NCBI GenBank assembly: GCA_964471155.1
Contig: CAYYFX010000003.1
Location: 1 to 64,000, forward strand
DNA length: 64,000 nt
Direction: 5' to 3'
Origin: CAYYFX01 sp964471155
GTDB lineage: Bacteria; ARS69
Of the stretch, positions 39,537 through 48,122 are shown in pieces. The translations under genes and the position numbers were made by a program. The stretch's first letter is position 1, and every line of letters begins with the position of its first letter. The notes under the pieces were generated by a model that was not told the DNA's origin, ran no database searches, and worked only from the letters and a program-made list of their open reading frames with translations.

Positions 39537-41183
39537 ATGCCCCGCAACCTGAGGCTCGCACTCACGGCCCTGGCGCTGGCCGTACTCGCGCCGACCGCGC
39601 GGTCGGCGGACCTGACCTTCGACGTGGACCGGCTGCCGGACCTCACCGCGGCCGATCTGCCGTCCCTCTCTGCCGACAAGTCCGGCACCGCCTATGCCTC
39701 GCTCCTCGAAGGCAAGGACGTCGTCCCGCCTCGCGCCACGCGTGCGAAGGCGCTCTTCCTGTCCCGCCCCTCCCGCGACGGGTCGGAGTTGGCGTTCGGT
39801 CTCTGGGCCGTGGCGCTCCGGAATCCGATCGAGGCGAACATCCTCCTCGGCCGTCCCGGCGAGAACGGACCGGCCGTGGCCACGCTGTACGGGCCGAATG
39901 CCCCGGGCGGCGGCCGGGTGTGGGGCCAGCTCGCCACCGGCACGTTGACGGCCGACGACCTGGAAGGGCCGTTCGCCGGACAGAGCCTCTATCGCCTTTT
40001 CGCCGCGATCGAGGCGGGCGAAGCGTACGTGCAGATCGCGACCGATGACGGCGAGCCCGGCGACAACACCGGCGCCGGCGACTTCGTGGACGGGGAGATC
40101 CGGGGCGAGGTCGTCCGGCTCGGCCGTCCGTTCCCCATGCCGATGGCGCGGCTGCAGGTGATCCACAACGCGGCGGATCCGGCGGCGGCGACGGTGGACG
40201 TGTGGCTGAACGGTGCGAAGGCGCTGGACGACTTCGCGTTCCGCGCGGCGACGCCGTACCTGGACGTTCCGGCGGAGACGGAGATCGCGATCGGGATCGC
40301 GGGTGCGGACTCGGAGGATCCGAGCGACATCCTGGTGACGATCCCGGTGACGCTGGCGAAGGGCGGCACGTACGTGGCGTTCGCGAACGGCGTGCTGGAC
40401 CCGACGGCCTTCGCGGCGAATCCGGACGGCCGGGACACGGGCTTCGGACTGCTGGTGAAGCCGATGGCCCGGGAGAATGCGCAGGACGGCGGGAAGGTGG
40501 AGTTCTTCGTGCTGCACGGCGCGACGGACGCCCCGACGGTGGACGTGCTCGCGCGCGGCGTCGGTGCGCTGGTGAACGACGCGGCGTACCGGGACATCAC
40601 GGACTACCTGGCGGTTCCCGCGGCGAAGTACGTGCTGGACGTGACGCCGGGCTCGGACAACGGGACGGTGGTGGCGTCGTTCGTGGCGGACCTCTCGGGT
40701 CTCGAGGGCGGCGCCGCGGCGGTGTTCGCGTCCGGGTTCCTGGATCCCTCGGCGAACCAGGGCGGCGAGGCCTTCGGGATCTTCGCGGCGCTGCCGGACG
40801 GCAAAGTGGTGGCGTTCCCGGCGAAGAGTGCGTTCGAGGTCCGGTCCGAGAGCGACTTCGAGCTTCCGGCGCGGGGCCGCGACGGCGTCTCGACCTCCGC
40901 GTCGCTCGGGGCGGCGCCCCTGACGTTCGAGGTGTCGCAGAACCTGCCCAACCCCGTGCGCGGGAGCACGACGGTGGCGTTCGCCCTGCCCCGTGAGGCG
41001 AACGTCCTTCTCACGGTGCACGACGTGGCCGGTCGCCGCGTCGGGGAGGTCGCGCCGGGGACGCTGTCGGCGGGCCGGCACCAGATCCGGTTCGACGCGT
41101 CGCGCCTGACCTCCGGCGTGTACTGGTACCGGTTGCAGGCCGGCCCCGAGGTGCAGACGCGCAAGATGGTCGTCACCCGGTAA
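39537..41183 (+). CDS. Secreted CHRD - DUF4397 x2 - T9SS-like sorting domain protein
   Basis: 548 residues. Signal peptide about 1-24. A CHRD-like domain (about 50-180: TAYASLLEGKDVVPPRATRAKALFLSRP, VATLYGPNAPGGGRVWGQLATGTL). Two DUF4397 units follow (about 200-310 and 320-420), each with ARLQVIHNAADPAAATVDVWLNG or VEFFVLHGATDAPTVDVLARG and a YVAFANGVLDPTAFA-like end. The C-terminal FlgD/T9SS type A-like domain is SQNLPNPVRGSTTVAFALPREANVLLTVHDVAGRRVGE ... SGVYWYRLQAG. CHRD proteins are extracellular and of uncertain function. The strong promoter suggests an abundant surface protein. ATG 39537 is 8 nt after GGAGGG. Confidence 0.88.
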   Translation: MPRNLRLALTALALAVLAPTARSADLTFDVDRLPDLTAADLPSLSADKSGTAYASLLEGKDVVPPRATRAKALFLSRPSRDGSELAFGLWAVALRNPIEANILLGRPGENGPAVATLYGPNAPGGGRVWGQLATGTLTADDLEGPFAGQSLYRLFAAIEAGEAYVQIATDDGEPGDNTGAGDFVDGEIRGEVVRLGRPFPMPMARLQVIHNAADPAAATVDVWLNGAKALDDFAFRAATPYLDVPAETEIAIGIAGADSEDPSDILVTIPVTLAKGGTYVAFANGVLDPTAFAANPDGRDTGFGLLVKPMARENAQDGGKVEFFVLHGATDAPTVDVLARGVGALVNDAAYRDITDYLAVPAAKYVLDVTPGSDNGTVVASFVADLSGLEGGAAAVFASGFLDPSANQGGEAFGIFAALPDGKVVAFPAKSAFEVRSESDFELPARGRDGVSTSASLGAAPLTFEVSQNLPNPVRGSTTVAFALPREANVLLTVHDVAGRRVGEVAPGTLSAGRHQIRFDASRLTSGVYWYRLQAGPEVQTRKMVVTR

Positions 41184-41311
41184 CGCACTCCGGGAGGTGT
41201 GCCCGGGACGGACGGTGGGTGGTTCAAGGGGGGACTGCCTGCCGCTCCGCCCGGGACCCGGGTGCGCCACGCCTGCCGGGGATCGGAACTGGCGTCGATC
41301 GCCGGGAGGGT

Positions 41312-41317
41312 TAGACT
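41312..41317 (+). promoter_or_regulatory. -10 element of the CarH/LitR-like gene
   Basis: TAGACT in GGTTAGACTCC. Transcription would begin near 41324, after the first in-frame ATG (41321), which favours ATG 41357 as the translation start. No clear -35. Confidence 0.4.
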
Positions 41318-41356
41318 CCGATGCTCTCGCCGAACCACCGATCGGAGACCGCCCCG

Positions 41357-42298
41357 ATGTCCTCGCTGCCGGCGCCCGAGGCGCCCCGCCACCCGATCGC
41401 GGTCGTCGCCGCGCGAACCGGACTGGCCCAGGACGTTCTCCGGGTCTGGGAGCGCCGATATCGCGTCGTCGAGCCGCACCGGAGCGACACGGGGCGGCGG
41501 CTCTACACCGACGCGGACGTGGAACGCCTGAACCTGCTGCGCCTGGCGGTGGAGTCCGGACGCCGGATCAGCGACGTGGCCACGCTCGCCACCGACGAGC
41601 TTCGCGCCCTCTCCGGGGAGGATGCCCGCGCCTCGCTGCGCGTCCGCGGAACCCGGGACGGTCATCCGGTCCCGGCCTTCTTCGTGGAGGCGGCGCTGGC
41701 GGCGATCGAGGAGTACGACGCGGCCGAGCTGGATCGTGTCCTCCGTCGCGCGGCGCTGGACCTCACCGCGCCGATGCTGCGGTCCGCCGTGCTGGAGCCC
41801 GTGATCGCCGCCGTCGGCGACCGGTGGCGTCGCGGGACGCTCCGCATCGCGAACGAACACCTGGCCACCGCGGTGATCCGGACGTTCCTCGGCGCGCTCC
41901 AAGCGAGGAACGAAGCGCGGGAGGGCGGCGCCTGCATCGTCCTCTCGACGCCGGCCGGACAGCGGCACGAGCTCGGTGCGCTGCTTGCCACGCTCGCCGC
42001 GCTCGAGGTGGGCTGGAACGCCGTGTATCTCGGTCCGGACCTCCCCGCGGTGGAGATCGCGGCGGTCGCGCGCGCGCGCGCGGCGAGGGCGGTGGCGCTG
42101 AGCGCCGCCTCGCCGGCGGATGCGGGCCGCCTGGTCCGGGAGCTGGCCGAACTGCGGGAGCTGCTCGATGCGGACGTCCCGGTCTTCGTGGGCGGCGCCG
42201 CGGCCACGTCGCAGGCGGAGGCCATCGCGGGGACCGGGGCGCGCGTCGTGACCGAGATGGACCGCTTCCAGGACATGCTCGCGGCGATCGTCCGGTAG
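41357..42298 (+). CDS. MerR-type regulator with a cobalamin-binding domain (CarH/LitR-like)
   Basis: 313 residues. MerR-like HTH at about 12-75 (IAVVAARTGLAQDVLRVWERRYRVVEPHRSDTGRRLYTDADVERL). A helical cap domain carries W-RRGTLRIAN-EH, exactly the Wx9EH motif of the AdoCbl photoreceptor CarH. A C-terminal B12-binding Rossmann domain contains GQRHELG, whose His is the expected lower cobalt ligand (xxHxxG), and VFVGGAA. CarH binds adenosylcobalamin, represses in the dark and leaves DNA in the light. Next to the Trp the residue is Arg, where Thermus CarH has His132 for its light state, so light response may differ. ATG 41357 follows GGAG by about 9 nt; ATG 41321 is an alternative. Confidence 0.85.
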   Translation: MSSLPAPEAPRHPIAVVAARTGLAQDVLRVWERRYRVVEPHRSDTGRRLYTDADVERLNLLRLAVESGRRISDVATLATDELRALSGEDARASLRVRGTRDGHPVPAFFVEAALAAIEEYDAAELDRVLRRAALDLTAPMLRSAVLEPVIAAVGDRWRRGTLRIANEHLATAVIRTFLGALQARNEAREGGACIVLSTPAGQRHELGALLATLAALEVGWNAVYLGPDLPAVEIAAVARARAARAVALSAASPADAGRLVRELAELRELLDADVPVFVGGAAATSQAEAIAGTGARVVTEMDRFQDMLAAIVR

Positions 42299-42397
42299 GA
42301 CCCGGCGCGGAGACGCTCGTCCGCTCGATCCCCACGCGGCTCGCAGCCGTCGGCCCCCGTCCCCCGTCCCGCCGGGAGGGCGCCCCGTCCCCGCCGG

Positions 42398-42428
42398 TTG
42401 GACCGCGGCCCCTCCGGTCGCGTAGGGT
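42398..42428 (+). promoter_or_regulatory. Candidate promoter of the VOC gene
   Basis: TTGGAC (42398-42403), a 19-nt spacer, TAGGGT (42423-42428), 72 nt before ATG 42500. The spacer is long; moderate support only. Confidence 0.35.
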
Positions 42429-42499
42429 CCGCCCTCCGGTTGCCGCGGCCCCCCATCCCCCGCGCGGCCCCCGTCACCGCCCACCCGAGGAGGAGCCCC

Positions 42500-42856
42500 A
42501 TGGGAGCGCCCGTCGTCCACTTCGAGCTGTGGTCCAAGGATCCGGCGCGGATCTCGTCCTTCTACGAGCAGGTCTTCGGCTGGAAGATCAACCACGTTCC
42601 CGAGATGAACTACCGCGTCGTGGAGACGGGCGGGAAGGGCGGCATCAACGGCGGCATCATGCAGCCGAAGGACGGCCCGTGGCCGGGCAACATGGCGTTC
42701 TACCTCGACGTGCCGGACCTCGACGCCGCCGCCGCGAAGGTGAAGGCCGCGGGCGGCACGATGATCGTCGAGAAGACGGAGATCCCGGGAATGGGCGCAT
42801 TCTCCCTGTTCTCCGATCCGGACGGACGCGTTCTCGGACTCTGGAAGTCGAGCTGA
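42500..42856 (+). CDS. VOC-family (glyoxalase/bleomycin-resistance fold) protein
   Basis: 118 residues. VOC fold with two beta-alpha-beta-beta-beta modules: VVHFELWSKDPARISSFYEQVFGWKI and NMAFYLDVPDLDAAAAKVKAAGGTMIVEKTEIPGMGAFSLFSDPDGRVLGLWKS. The metal ligands are plausibly His7, Glu9 and the Glu in the second module. Members are lyases, dioxygenases or drug-binding proteins; substrate cannot be assigned. ATG 42500 follows GAGGAGGAG. Single gene. Confidence 0.88.
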   Translation: MGAPVVHFELWSKDPARISSFYEQVFGWKINHVPEMNYRVVETGGKGGINGGIMQPKDGPWPGNMAFYLDVPDLDAAAAKVKAAGGTMIVEKTEIPGMGAFSLFSDPDGRVLGLWKSS

Positions 42857-42877
42857 GCGAGGGACCGCGCGTTGCGC

Positions 42878-42883
42878 TATACT
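42878..42883 (+). promoter_or_regulatory. -10 element of a probable leaderless gene
   Basis: TATACT ends 7 nt before the ATG at 42891, which has no Shine-Dalgarno sequence. Transcription would start at the ATG. The -35 region carries no clear hexamer. Confidence 0.6.
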
Positions 42884-42890
42884 TGACCGC

Positions 42891-44606
42891 ATGGTCCGCC
42901 GGGAGACGCTTCTCGCCTTCGCAACCCTGCTCGTCCTCGCGCCGGGCGCCGCTCGCGCCGCGGCCGTGCCGCACCCGATCCCGGCCGAGGAACCCGCGGT
43001 GGTGTGGGTCCGCTTCGCCGACCGCGGCCTGGACTCCCCGGCCGCCGAGCGCGCCGCCGTCGGGGCCGCGCGCGCCGCGCTCACCGCGGATGCGCTCGCC
43101 CGGCGCGCGAAGGTGGGCGCGCCCGTCGACCTCCTGGATGTCCCGCCGAGCGCACGCTACCTGGACGCGGTGCGCGCCACCGGAGCCCGGGTCCGCGTGA
43201 TCTCCCGCTGGCAGAACGCCGTCTCCGTTCATGCCGATCCGGCGCAGCAGGCGGCGCTCCGCGCGCTGCCGTTCGTCTCCGACGTCCGCGCGGTGGCGGT
43301 CCGCCCCGCGGGGGAGAAGCTCGCCGAGCCCGTGGTCCCCGTGCCGACGCGCGCGGGCCGGTCCGCCCCCGGCCTGCGGTCGCTCGACTACGGGGACTGC
43401 TCCTCGCAGATCCTGCCCATCCAGGTGGACGGTCTGCACAACCTGGGTCTGAGCGGCGCCGGCGTGAAGGTGGCCGTGCTGGACACGGGGTTCAAGCGCA
43501 CGCACGCGGCGCTGGACGACGTCGACGTCCTGGCGGAGTGGGACTTCGTGCAGGGGGACGCCGTGACGACGAACCAGACGGGCGACGACTTCTCCCAGCA
43601 CAACCACGGCACCTACGTGCTCTCCCTGATCGGCGGCTGGGACCCCGGGCACCTCATCGGCCCGGCGCACGGCGCGTCGTACCTGCTCGCGAAGACGGAG
43701 AACCTCTCCAGCGAGACGCCGGTGGAGGAGGACTACTGGATCGCGGCCGCGGAGTGGGCGGACAGCCTCGGCGCGGACGTGATCACCACCTCGCTCGGCT
43801 ACAAGGACTGGTACACGTACGAGGACATGGACGGGGACACCGCGCCCATCACCATCCAGGCCGACCTCGCGGTCGCGAACGGCATCTGCGTGTTCTCGTC
43901 GGCGGGCAACGAAGGGCAGGGCCCGTGGCACTACATCACCGCGCCCGCGGACGGCGACAGCGTGGTCTCCGTGGGCGCGGTGGACTCGCTCGGGACGATC
44001 GTGGGCTTCAGTTCGCGCGGCCCCACCTTCGACGGCCGGATCAAGCCCGACGTGTGCGCGATGGGCCGCGGGGATCTCGTCGTGCTGACGACCAGCGACA
44101 CGGAGTACGGGCGCGGCAGCGGCACGTCCTTCTCGAATCCGCTCGTGGCCGGCGTGGCGGCGCTGCTGCTCGAGGCCAACCCCGCGTGGGGGCCGCACGA
44201 GGTGCGCGAGGCGCTGCGCAGCACGGCGACGCGCGCGACCACGCCGGACAACGACTACGGCTGGGGCATCGTCCAGGCCGTGGACGCCGCGATGTTCCCG
44301 GTGTCCGCGCCCGAGGTTCCGCCCGCGGCCGCCGCGCGCGAGTTCCTCGCGTCGCCGAATCCCGCGCGGAACGCCACCACGCTCCGCTTCACGCTGGCCG
44401 CGGGGGAGTCGCCGGAGTCCATCACCATCCACGACGTCTCCGGACGCGTCGTGCGCCGGTTGCCGCTCGGGCCCGGCGCGCGTGCGGCGGGACGCGCGGC
44501 CTGGAACGGGCTGGACGACGCCGGCCGCCCCGTGGCCGCCGGGCTGTACTTCGCGAGGCTCGACGGCGTCCGGGCGCCGGCCGCCCGCATCGTCCGCCTG
44601 CCGTAG
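42891..44606 (+). CDS. Secreted subtilisin-like (S8) serine protease with FlgD-like C-terminus
   Basis: 571 residues. Signal peptide about 1-24. Prodomain (about 35-150) resembling inhibitor I9 or fervidolysin type. Catalytic triad: Asp198 in VAVLDTGF, His239 in SQHNHGTYVLSLIGG, Ser413 in SGTSFSNPLVAG; the oxyanion Asn is in SSAGNEG (340). The peptidase domain ends near 470 and is followed by a FlgD-like sorting domain (ASPNPARNATTLRFTLAAG, SGRVVRRLPLGPGA, AGLYFARLDG). An extracellular protease. Unusual: GTSFSNP in place of GTSMAAP, seen in some FCB-group subtilases. The gene is preceded by TATACT and appears leaderless. Confidence 0.92.
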   Translation: MVRRETLLAFATLLVLAPGAARAAAVPHPIPAEEPAVVWVRFADRGLDSPAAERAAVGAARAALTADALARRAKVGAPVDLLDVPPSARYLDAVRATGARVRVISRWQNAVSVHADPAQQAALRALPFVSDVRAVAVRPAGEKLAEPVVPVPTRAGRSAPGLRSLDYGDCSSQILPIQVDGLHNLGLSGAGVKVAVLDTGFKRTHAALDDVDVLAEWDFVQGDAVTTNQTGDDFSQHNHGTYVLSLIGGWDPGHLIGPAHGASYLLAKTENLSSETPVEEDYWIAAAEWADSLGADVITTSLGYKDWYTYEDMDGDTAPITIQADLAVANGICVFSSAGNEGQGPWHYITAPADGDSVVSVGAVDSLGTIVGFSSRGPTFDGRIKPDVCAMGRGDLVVLTTSDTEYGRGSGTSFSNPLVAGVAALLLEANPAWGPHEVREALRSTATRATTPDNDYGWGIVQAVDAAMFPVSAPEVPPAAAAREFLASPNPARNATTLRFTLAAGESPESITIHDVSGRVVRRLPLGPGARAAGRAAWNGLDDAGRPVAAGLYFARLDGVRAPAARIVRLP

Positions 44607-44705
44607 TCGATTCCGGACCTGACGGTCGCGTCGGCCCCCCCTCCCGTGCCCGGCAAGCCCCCGGGCGGTCAAGATCCGCTCCCTTCCTTCCGTAGGAGGG
44701 GAATC

Positions 44706-46076
44706 ATGGCAACCTTCGCCCGCTCCGTCCCGCCGGCCGCGTGGCTCGTTTCGGCGTCCGCGCTGGGCCTCGCGGGCTGCACCGACCTGGGTCCCGTGTC
44801 CCCGGATCCCGGCGGCGCCGCCCCGGAGGCCGCGTCGTTCGACTCCGCCGTCCCGCGGGCCTGGTTCGACCTGGCGCTGACGCTCACGCGCACCACGCCC
44901 GGGTTCACGCCACCGGTGGCCTCGCGCGCGTTCGGGTACGAGGGGCTGGCGCTGTACGAGGCGCTCGTCCCGGGCATGCCGGAGCACCGGTCGCTCGCCG
45001 GCGTGCTGACCGGATTCGCCGTGATGCCCGACCCGGATCCCGATGCGTCGTACCACTGGCCGTCGGTCGCGAACGCCGCGCTGGCGGAGATGATGCGCCG
45101 CATGTATCCGGCCACGTGGGACACGAACCTCGTGGCCATCGCGGATCTCGAGGCGACGTTCGCGGCCGACTTCGCGGACGACGTCGATGCGCCCGCGGTC
45201 GCCGCGTCCGTCGCGTGGGGCCGCGCCGTCGCCGGGGCGGTGCACGACTACTCGCGCACGGACGGCGGTCACGAGGGCTGGACGCGGAACTTCCCTTCGT
45301 CCTACGTGCCGCCGGCGGGGCCGGGGTTGTGGGTACCCACCGGACCCCAGCTCGTCCCGATGCAGCCGACCTGGGGCGACAACCGGTGCTTCACGATGCC
45401 CGCCGCCAACCCGAACATCAGCGCGGAGCCGGGGCCGCCGCCCGCGTACTCCGAGGATCCGGCGTCGCCGTTCCGGGCCGGGGCGGAGGAGGTGCGGCTC
45501 GCGGTGAGCTCCATCACCGCGGCGCAGCGCGCGATCGCGGAGTTCTGGGCGGACGACCCCGGCGTCACCGCCACGCCGGCCGGGCACTCCATCTCCATCC
45601 TGAACCGGACGCTCGCGGACGAGGGATCGTCGCTGGCGTTCGCGGCGGAGGCGTACGCGAAGCTCGGCATGGCCGTGTCCGACGCGTTCGTCTGCTGCTG
45701 GCACTCGAAGTACCGGTACAACCTGGTCCGGCCGATCACGTACATCCGCGACGTGATCGGGGACGCCGGCTGGAACAGCATCGTGTCCACGCCGCCGTTC
45801 CCGGAGTACACCTCCGGGCACTCCGTGCAGTCCGGGGCGATGGCGGCGGTGATGACGTCGCTGTTCGGCCCGGACTACGTCTTCACGGACCGGACACACG
45901 ACACGCGCATGCCGCCGCTGCCGGCGCGGCTGTTCCCGTCCTTCGACGCAGCCGCGGAGGAGGCCGCCATCTCCCGGCTGTACGGCGGCATCCACTACCG
46001 CGCGGCGATCGAGCGCGGCCTGGTCCAGGGGAAGGCGGTCGGCGCGGCCGTGACCGGACTGCCCTTCCGGAGGTGA
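44706..46076 (+). CDS. Vanadium-dependent haloperoxidase-like (PAP2 superfamily) lipoprotein
   Basis: 456 residues. Lipobox LGLAGC near residue 24. The C-terminal half carries the vanadate/phosphate-binding signature in three parts: KYRYNLVRPITYIRD, PPFPEYTSGHSVQSGA and SRLYGGIHYRAAIERG. These match the KxxxxxxRP-PSGH-SRxxxGxH motif of vanadium haloperoxidases and type 2 phosphatidic acid phosphatases. The N-terminal helical region (about 60-230) is typical for bacterial VHPO-like proteins. The acid-base His in EYTSGHS is present. It would halogenate or dephosphorylate substrates at the cell surface. ATG 44706 follows TAGGAGGGG. Confidence 0.88.
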   Translation: MATFARSVPPAAWLVSASALGLAGCTDLGPVSPDPGGAAPEAASFDSAVPRAWFDLALTLTRTTPGFTPPVASRAFGYEGLALYEALVPGMPEHRSLAGVLTGFAVMPDPDPDASYHWPSVANAALAEMMRRMYPATWDTNLVAIADLEATFAADFADDVDAPAVAASVAWGRAVAGAVHDYSRTDGGHEGWTRNFPSSYVPPAGPGLWVPTGPQLVPMQPTWGDNRCFTMPAANPNISAEPGPPPAYSEDPASPFRAGAEEVRLAVSSITAAQRAIAEFWADDPGVTATPAGHSISILNRTLADEGSSLAFAAEAYAKLGMAVSDAFVCCWHSKYRYNLVRPITYIRDVIGDAGWNSIVSTPPFPEYTSGHSVQSGAMAAVMTSLFGPDYVFTDRTHDTRMPPLPARLFPSFDAAAEEAAISRLYGGIHYRAAIERGLVQGKAVGAAVTGLPFRR

Positions 46077-46115
46077 CGGCGCCGCGGCGTCCCGGGTCCG
46101 ATGCCGCGCGGAGGG

Positions 46116-46649
46116 TCAGCCGGGCGTGCCGGGGATCTTGCCCGCGTAGTCCACGCGCCAGCCCTGCCAGCGCCGCGCGGTGATCACGGCCAGCGCCGTG
46201 GTGAACTGGCGCAGGTGCAGCAGGTCGTGCATGCGCCACGCGGCGATGAAGTCCCCCGCGCGCATGCGCCCGAGCTTCGGGTGCTCCAGGAAGCGCTGCA
46301 GATCCTCCGGCTCGAGCGTGCGCAGCCAGCGGCAGGAGTCCGCGCGTTCGGCGGCCCAGTCCAGGTACACCGCCCCGGGGTCCATCTCGTTGTAGCGGCG
46401 CTCGGTCACCCAGCGCGCCGGGTCGATCCCCTTCTCGATGGGCCGGCCCTCCGCGGCGGCCATCGCGCGGGGACGGAAGTCCTCCACCTCCTCGTCCCGC
46501 AGGTGCGCCAGGATCTCCAGCGGCGACCAGCGTCCCTCCGCTTCGCGGGAGCGGAGCAGCGCTTCGTCCGCGTCCTGGAACACGGCGAGCAGGGCGGCGG
46601 GGAAGCGGGCATGGGCGGAGACGAGATGCTCGAGCTCCTCGCGCGTCAC
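46116..46649 (-). CDS. DinB-superfamily (four-helix metal-binding) protein
   Basis: 177 residues, four-helix bundle of DinB/YfiT type: SPLEILAHLRDEEVEDF gives the first metal His, and IAAWRMHDLLHLRQFTTAL supplies two more. Such proteins are metal-dependent thiol S-transferases or of unknown role. GTG 46649 overlaps the stop of the lipid kinase gene (GTGA), so the two are coupled. Convergent with the haloperoxidase gene. Confidence 0.85.
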   Translation of the reverse strand: MTREELEHLVSAHARFPAALLAVFQDADEALLRSREAEGRWSPLEILAHLRDEEVEDFRPRAMAAAEGRPIEKGIDPARWVTERRYNEMDPGAVYLDWAAERADSCRWLRTLEPEDLQRFLEHPKLGRMRAGDFIAAWRMHDLLHLRQFTTALAVITARRWQGWRVDYAGKIPGTPG

Positions 46650-47560
46650 GGCGTTCCTCCCGGGGCGTCGGCGCCGGGCGGGGGGCCGGCGCGGACCTTC
46701 AGGATGCCGGGACGGAGCTCGACGCGCAAGCGGCGCCGCGCGGTGTCGATCACCTCGCCGTCCGCGTGGAACGGGAACCCGTCGCGGCTCTCGATCTCGA
46801 TCGTCCGCCCGCGCAGCATGCGGATGCCCGGTTCCGCCAGGTGCGTTCCCGAGATCGCCTTCGGCAGCGTGCGCAGCACGCGGAGGCGGCCCATCCCCTC
46901 CACGACGCACAGGTCCAGCAGCCCGTCGTCGTTGCGCGCATCCGGCGTGAGCAGGAAGCCGCCGCCCACGCGCGGGCCGTTGCCGATGCAGACCAGGAGC
47001 CGGCGCCCCGTCAGCTCCCCGCCGTCCACGCGCAGCACGAGGTCCGGGCACTTCAGCCCGGCGAGCGCGCGCACCACGGCCCACAGGTACACGGCGAACC
47101 CGGAGAGCCGCTGCACCTTCCGGCTCTCCAGCGTGACCTGCGCCTCGAAGCCCAGCCCCAGGCTGTTGCCGAACCACGCGCCGTCGTCGAAGGCGCCGAG
47201 GTCGATGCGCCGCTCCCGCCCGGCGGCGATGACGTCGAGGGCCCCGTCCAGCGATCCCGGGATGCGGAGCGCGAGCGCCATGTCGTTGCCGGTGCCCACG
47301 GGGACGAGGCCGAAGGTGCTGTCGGATCCCGCGAGCCCGTTCACGACCTCGTGCGCCGTGCCGTCCCCGCCCACGGCCACCACCAGCGGCGCGCCGCGCT
47401 CCGCGGCCGCCCGCGCGAGCCGCACCGCGTCGCGCGGGGCCGCCGTCACCGCCACCTCGCCCGCGAGGCCGCGCGCGTGCAGCCGGGCGCGCAGCCGGTC
47501 CGGCATCCCCGCGCCGCGCCCGCGGCCGGCGCGGGGGTTCACGATCCAGAGCGGATCCAA
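46646..47560 (-). CDS. Diacylglycerol/sphingosine kinase-family lipid kinase
   Basis: 304 residues. Catalytic domain with IVNPRAGRGRG (about 6-16), the nucleotide loop VAVGGDGTAHEVVNGL (GGDGT at 64-68) and VPVGTGNDMALAL, as in YegS/DgkB/BmrU. C-terminal beta-sandwich with DGLLDLCVVEG and FHADGEVIDT. It phosphorylates a membrane lipid at the inner-membrane face. TTG start at 47560 is required to include the IVNPRAG strand; a GTG three codons downstream would cut it. It lies 13 nt after the membrane protein gene and is coupled to the DinB gene. Confidence 0.9.
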   Translation of the reverse strand: MDPLWIVNPRAGRGRGAGMPDRLRARLHARGLAGEVAVTAAPRDAVRLARAAAERGAPLVVAVGGDGTAHEVVNGLAGSDSTFGLVPVGTGNDMALALRIPGSLDGALDVIAAGRERRIDLGAFDDGAWFGNSLGLGFEAQVTLESRKVQRLSGFAVYLWAVVRALAGLKCPDLVLRVDGGELTGRRLLVCIGNGPRVGGGFLLTPDARNDDGLLDLCVVEGMGRLRVLRTLPKAISGTHLAEPGIRMLRGRTIEIESRDGFPFHADGEVIDTARRRLRVELRPGILKVRAGPPPGADAPGGTP

Positions 47561-47573
47561 TCGCCGCGTCCCG

Positions 47574-47984
47574 TCAGGCGGCGGCGGGCGCGCGCAGCAT
47601 CGCCCCGAGCGTGGCGCCGAGCGCGAGCGACGTCAGGAGGTTCATCCCCCACCAGCACCACGCCATGTAGTAGGGGAACCCCTCGAGGGTGAGCGGGCTG
47701 AAGAACTGCGCGAAGGAGCCGATGAGCCCCAGCCAGAACCCGAACACCAGGCCGCCGCCCACGCCGTGGGACCAGCTCGCGCGCGTGCGGCCGAAGATCA
47801 CGGCGGCCGGCACGGCGATCAGGATCTCGATCACGAGGAACCAGAGCGGGTTGCCGCTCTCCCGGGAGAACACGTCCGGGTATTTCATGTAGGTGGGGCC
47901 CATGACGAGTCCGTGCAGCACGAAGCTCACGACCCACATCACGACGCCGCCGGCGAGGCCGGCCAGGAGCACACGCGGGTTCAT
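47574..47984 (-). CDS. Small integral membrane protein (DUF1761-like)
   Basis: 136 residues with four predicted membrane helices: RVLLAGLAGGVVMWVVSFVLHGLV, LWFLVIEILIAVPAAVIFG, GGGLVFGFWLGLIGSFAQFF and WCWWGMNLLTSLALGATLGAML. Such small four-helix proteins are common near DUF1761 or DoxX-like genes; no motif fixes a function. ATG 47984 with GGAGAG upstream. Probably an operon with the lipid kinase and DinB genes. Confidence 0.7.
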   Translation of the reverse strand: MNPRVLLAGLAGGVVMWVVSFVLHGLVMGPTYMKYPDVFSRESGNPLWFLVIEILIAVPAAVIFGRTRASWSHGVGGGLVFGFWLGLIGSFAQFFSPLTLEGFPYYMAWCWWGMNLLTSLALGATLGAMLRAPAAA

Positions 47985-48082
47985 TCGCTCGCTCTCCTTC
48001 CGAGGGATCCCCGGGGCGGTCCGGGGCGGACGGCGCAGCATACCCCGGAACCGGGCGCGGCGGCCCGCCGGACGCATCGTGC

Positions 48083-48088
48083 TATCAT
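48083..48088 (+). promoter_or_regulatory. Candidate -10 element of the sigma/kinase operon
   Basis: TATCAT in GCTATCATCG, 35 nt before the TTG start at 48123. No good -35 hexamer. Confidence 0.35.
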
Positions 48089-48122
48089 CGAAGCCGTCGC
48101 CGCCTCGCCGAGGTCCGAGATC

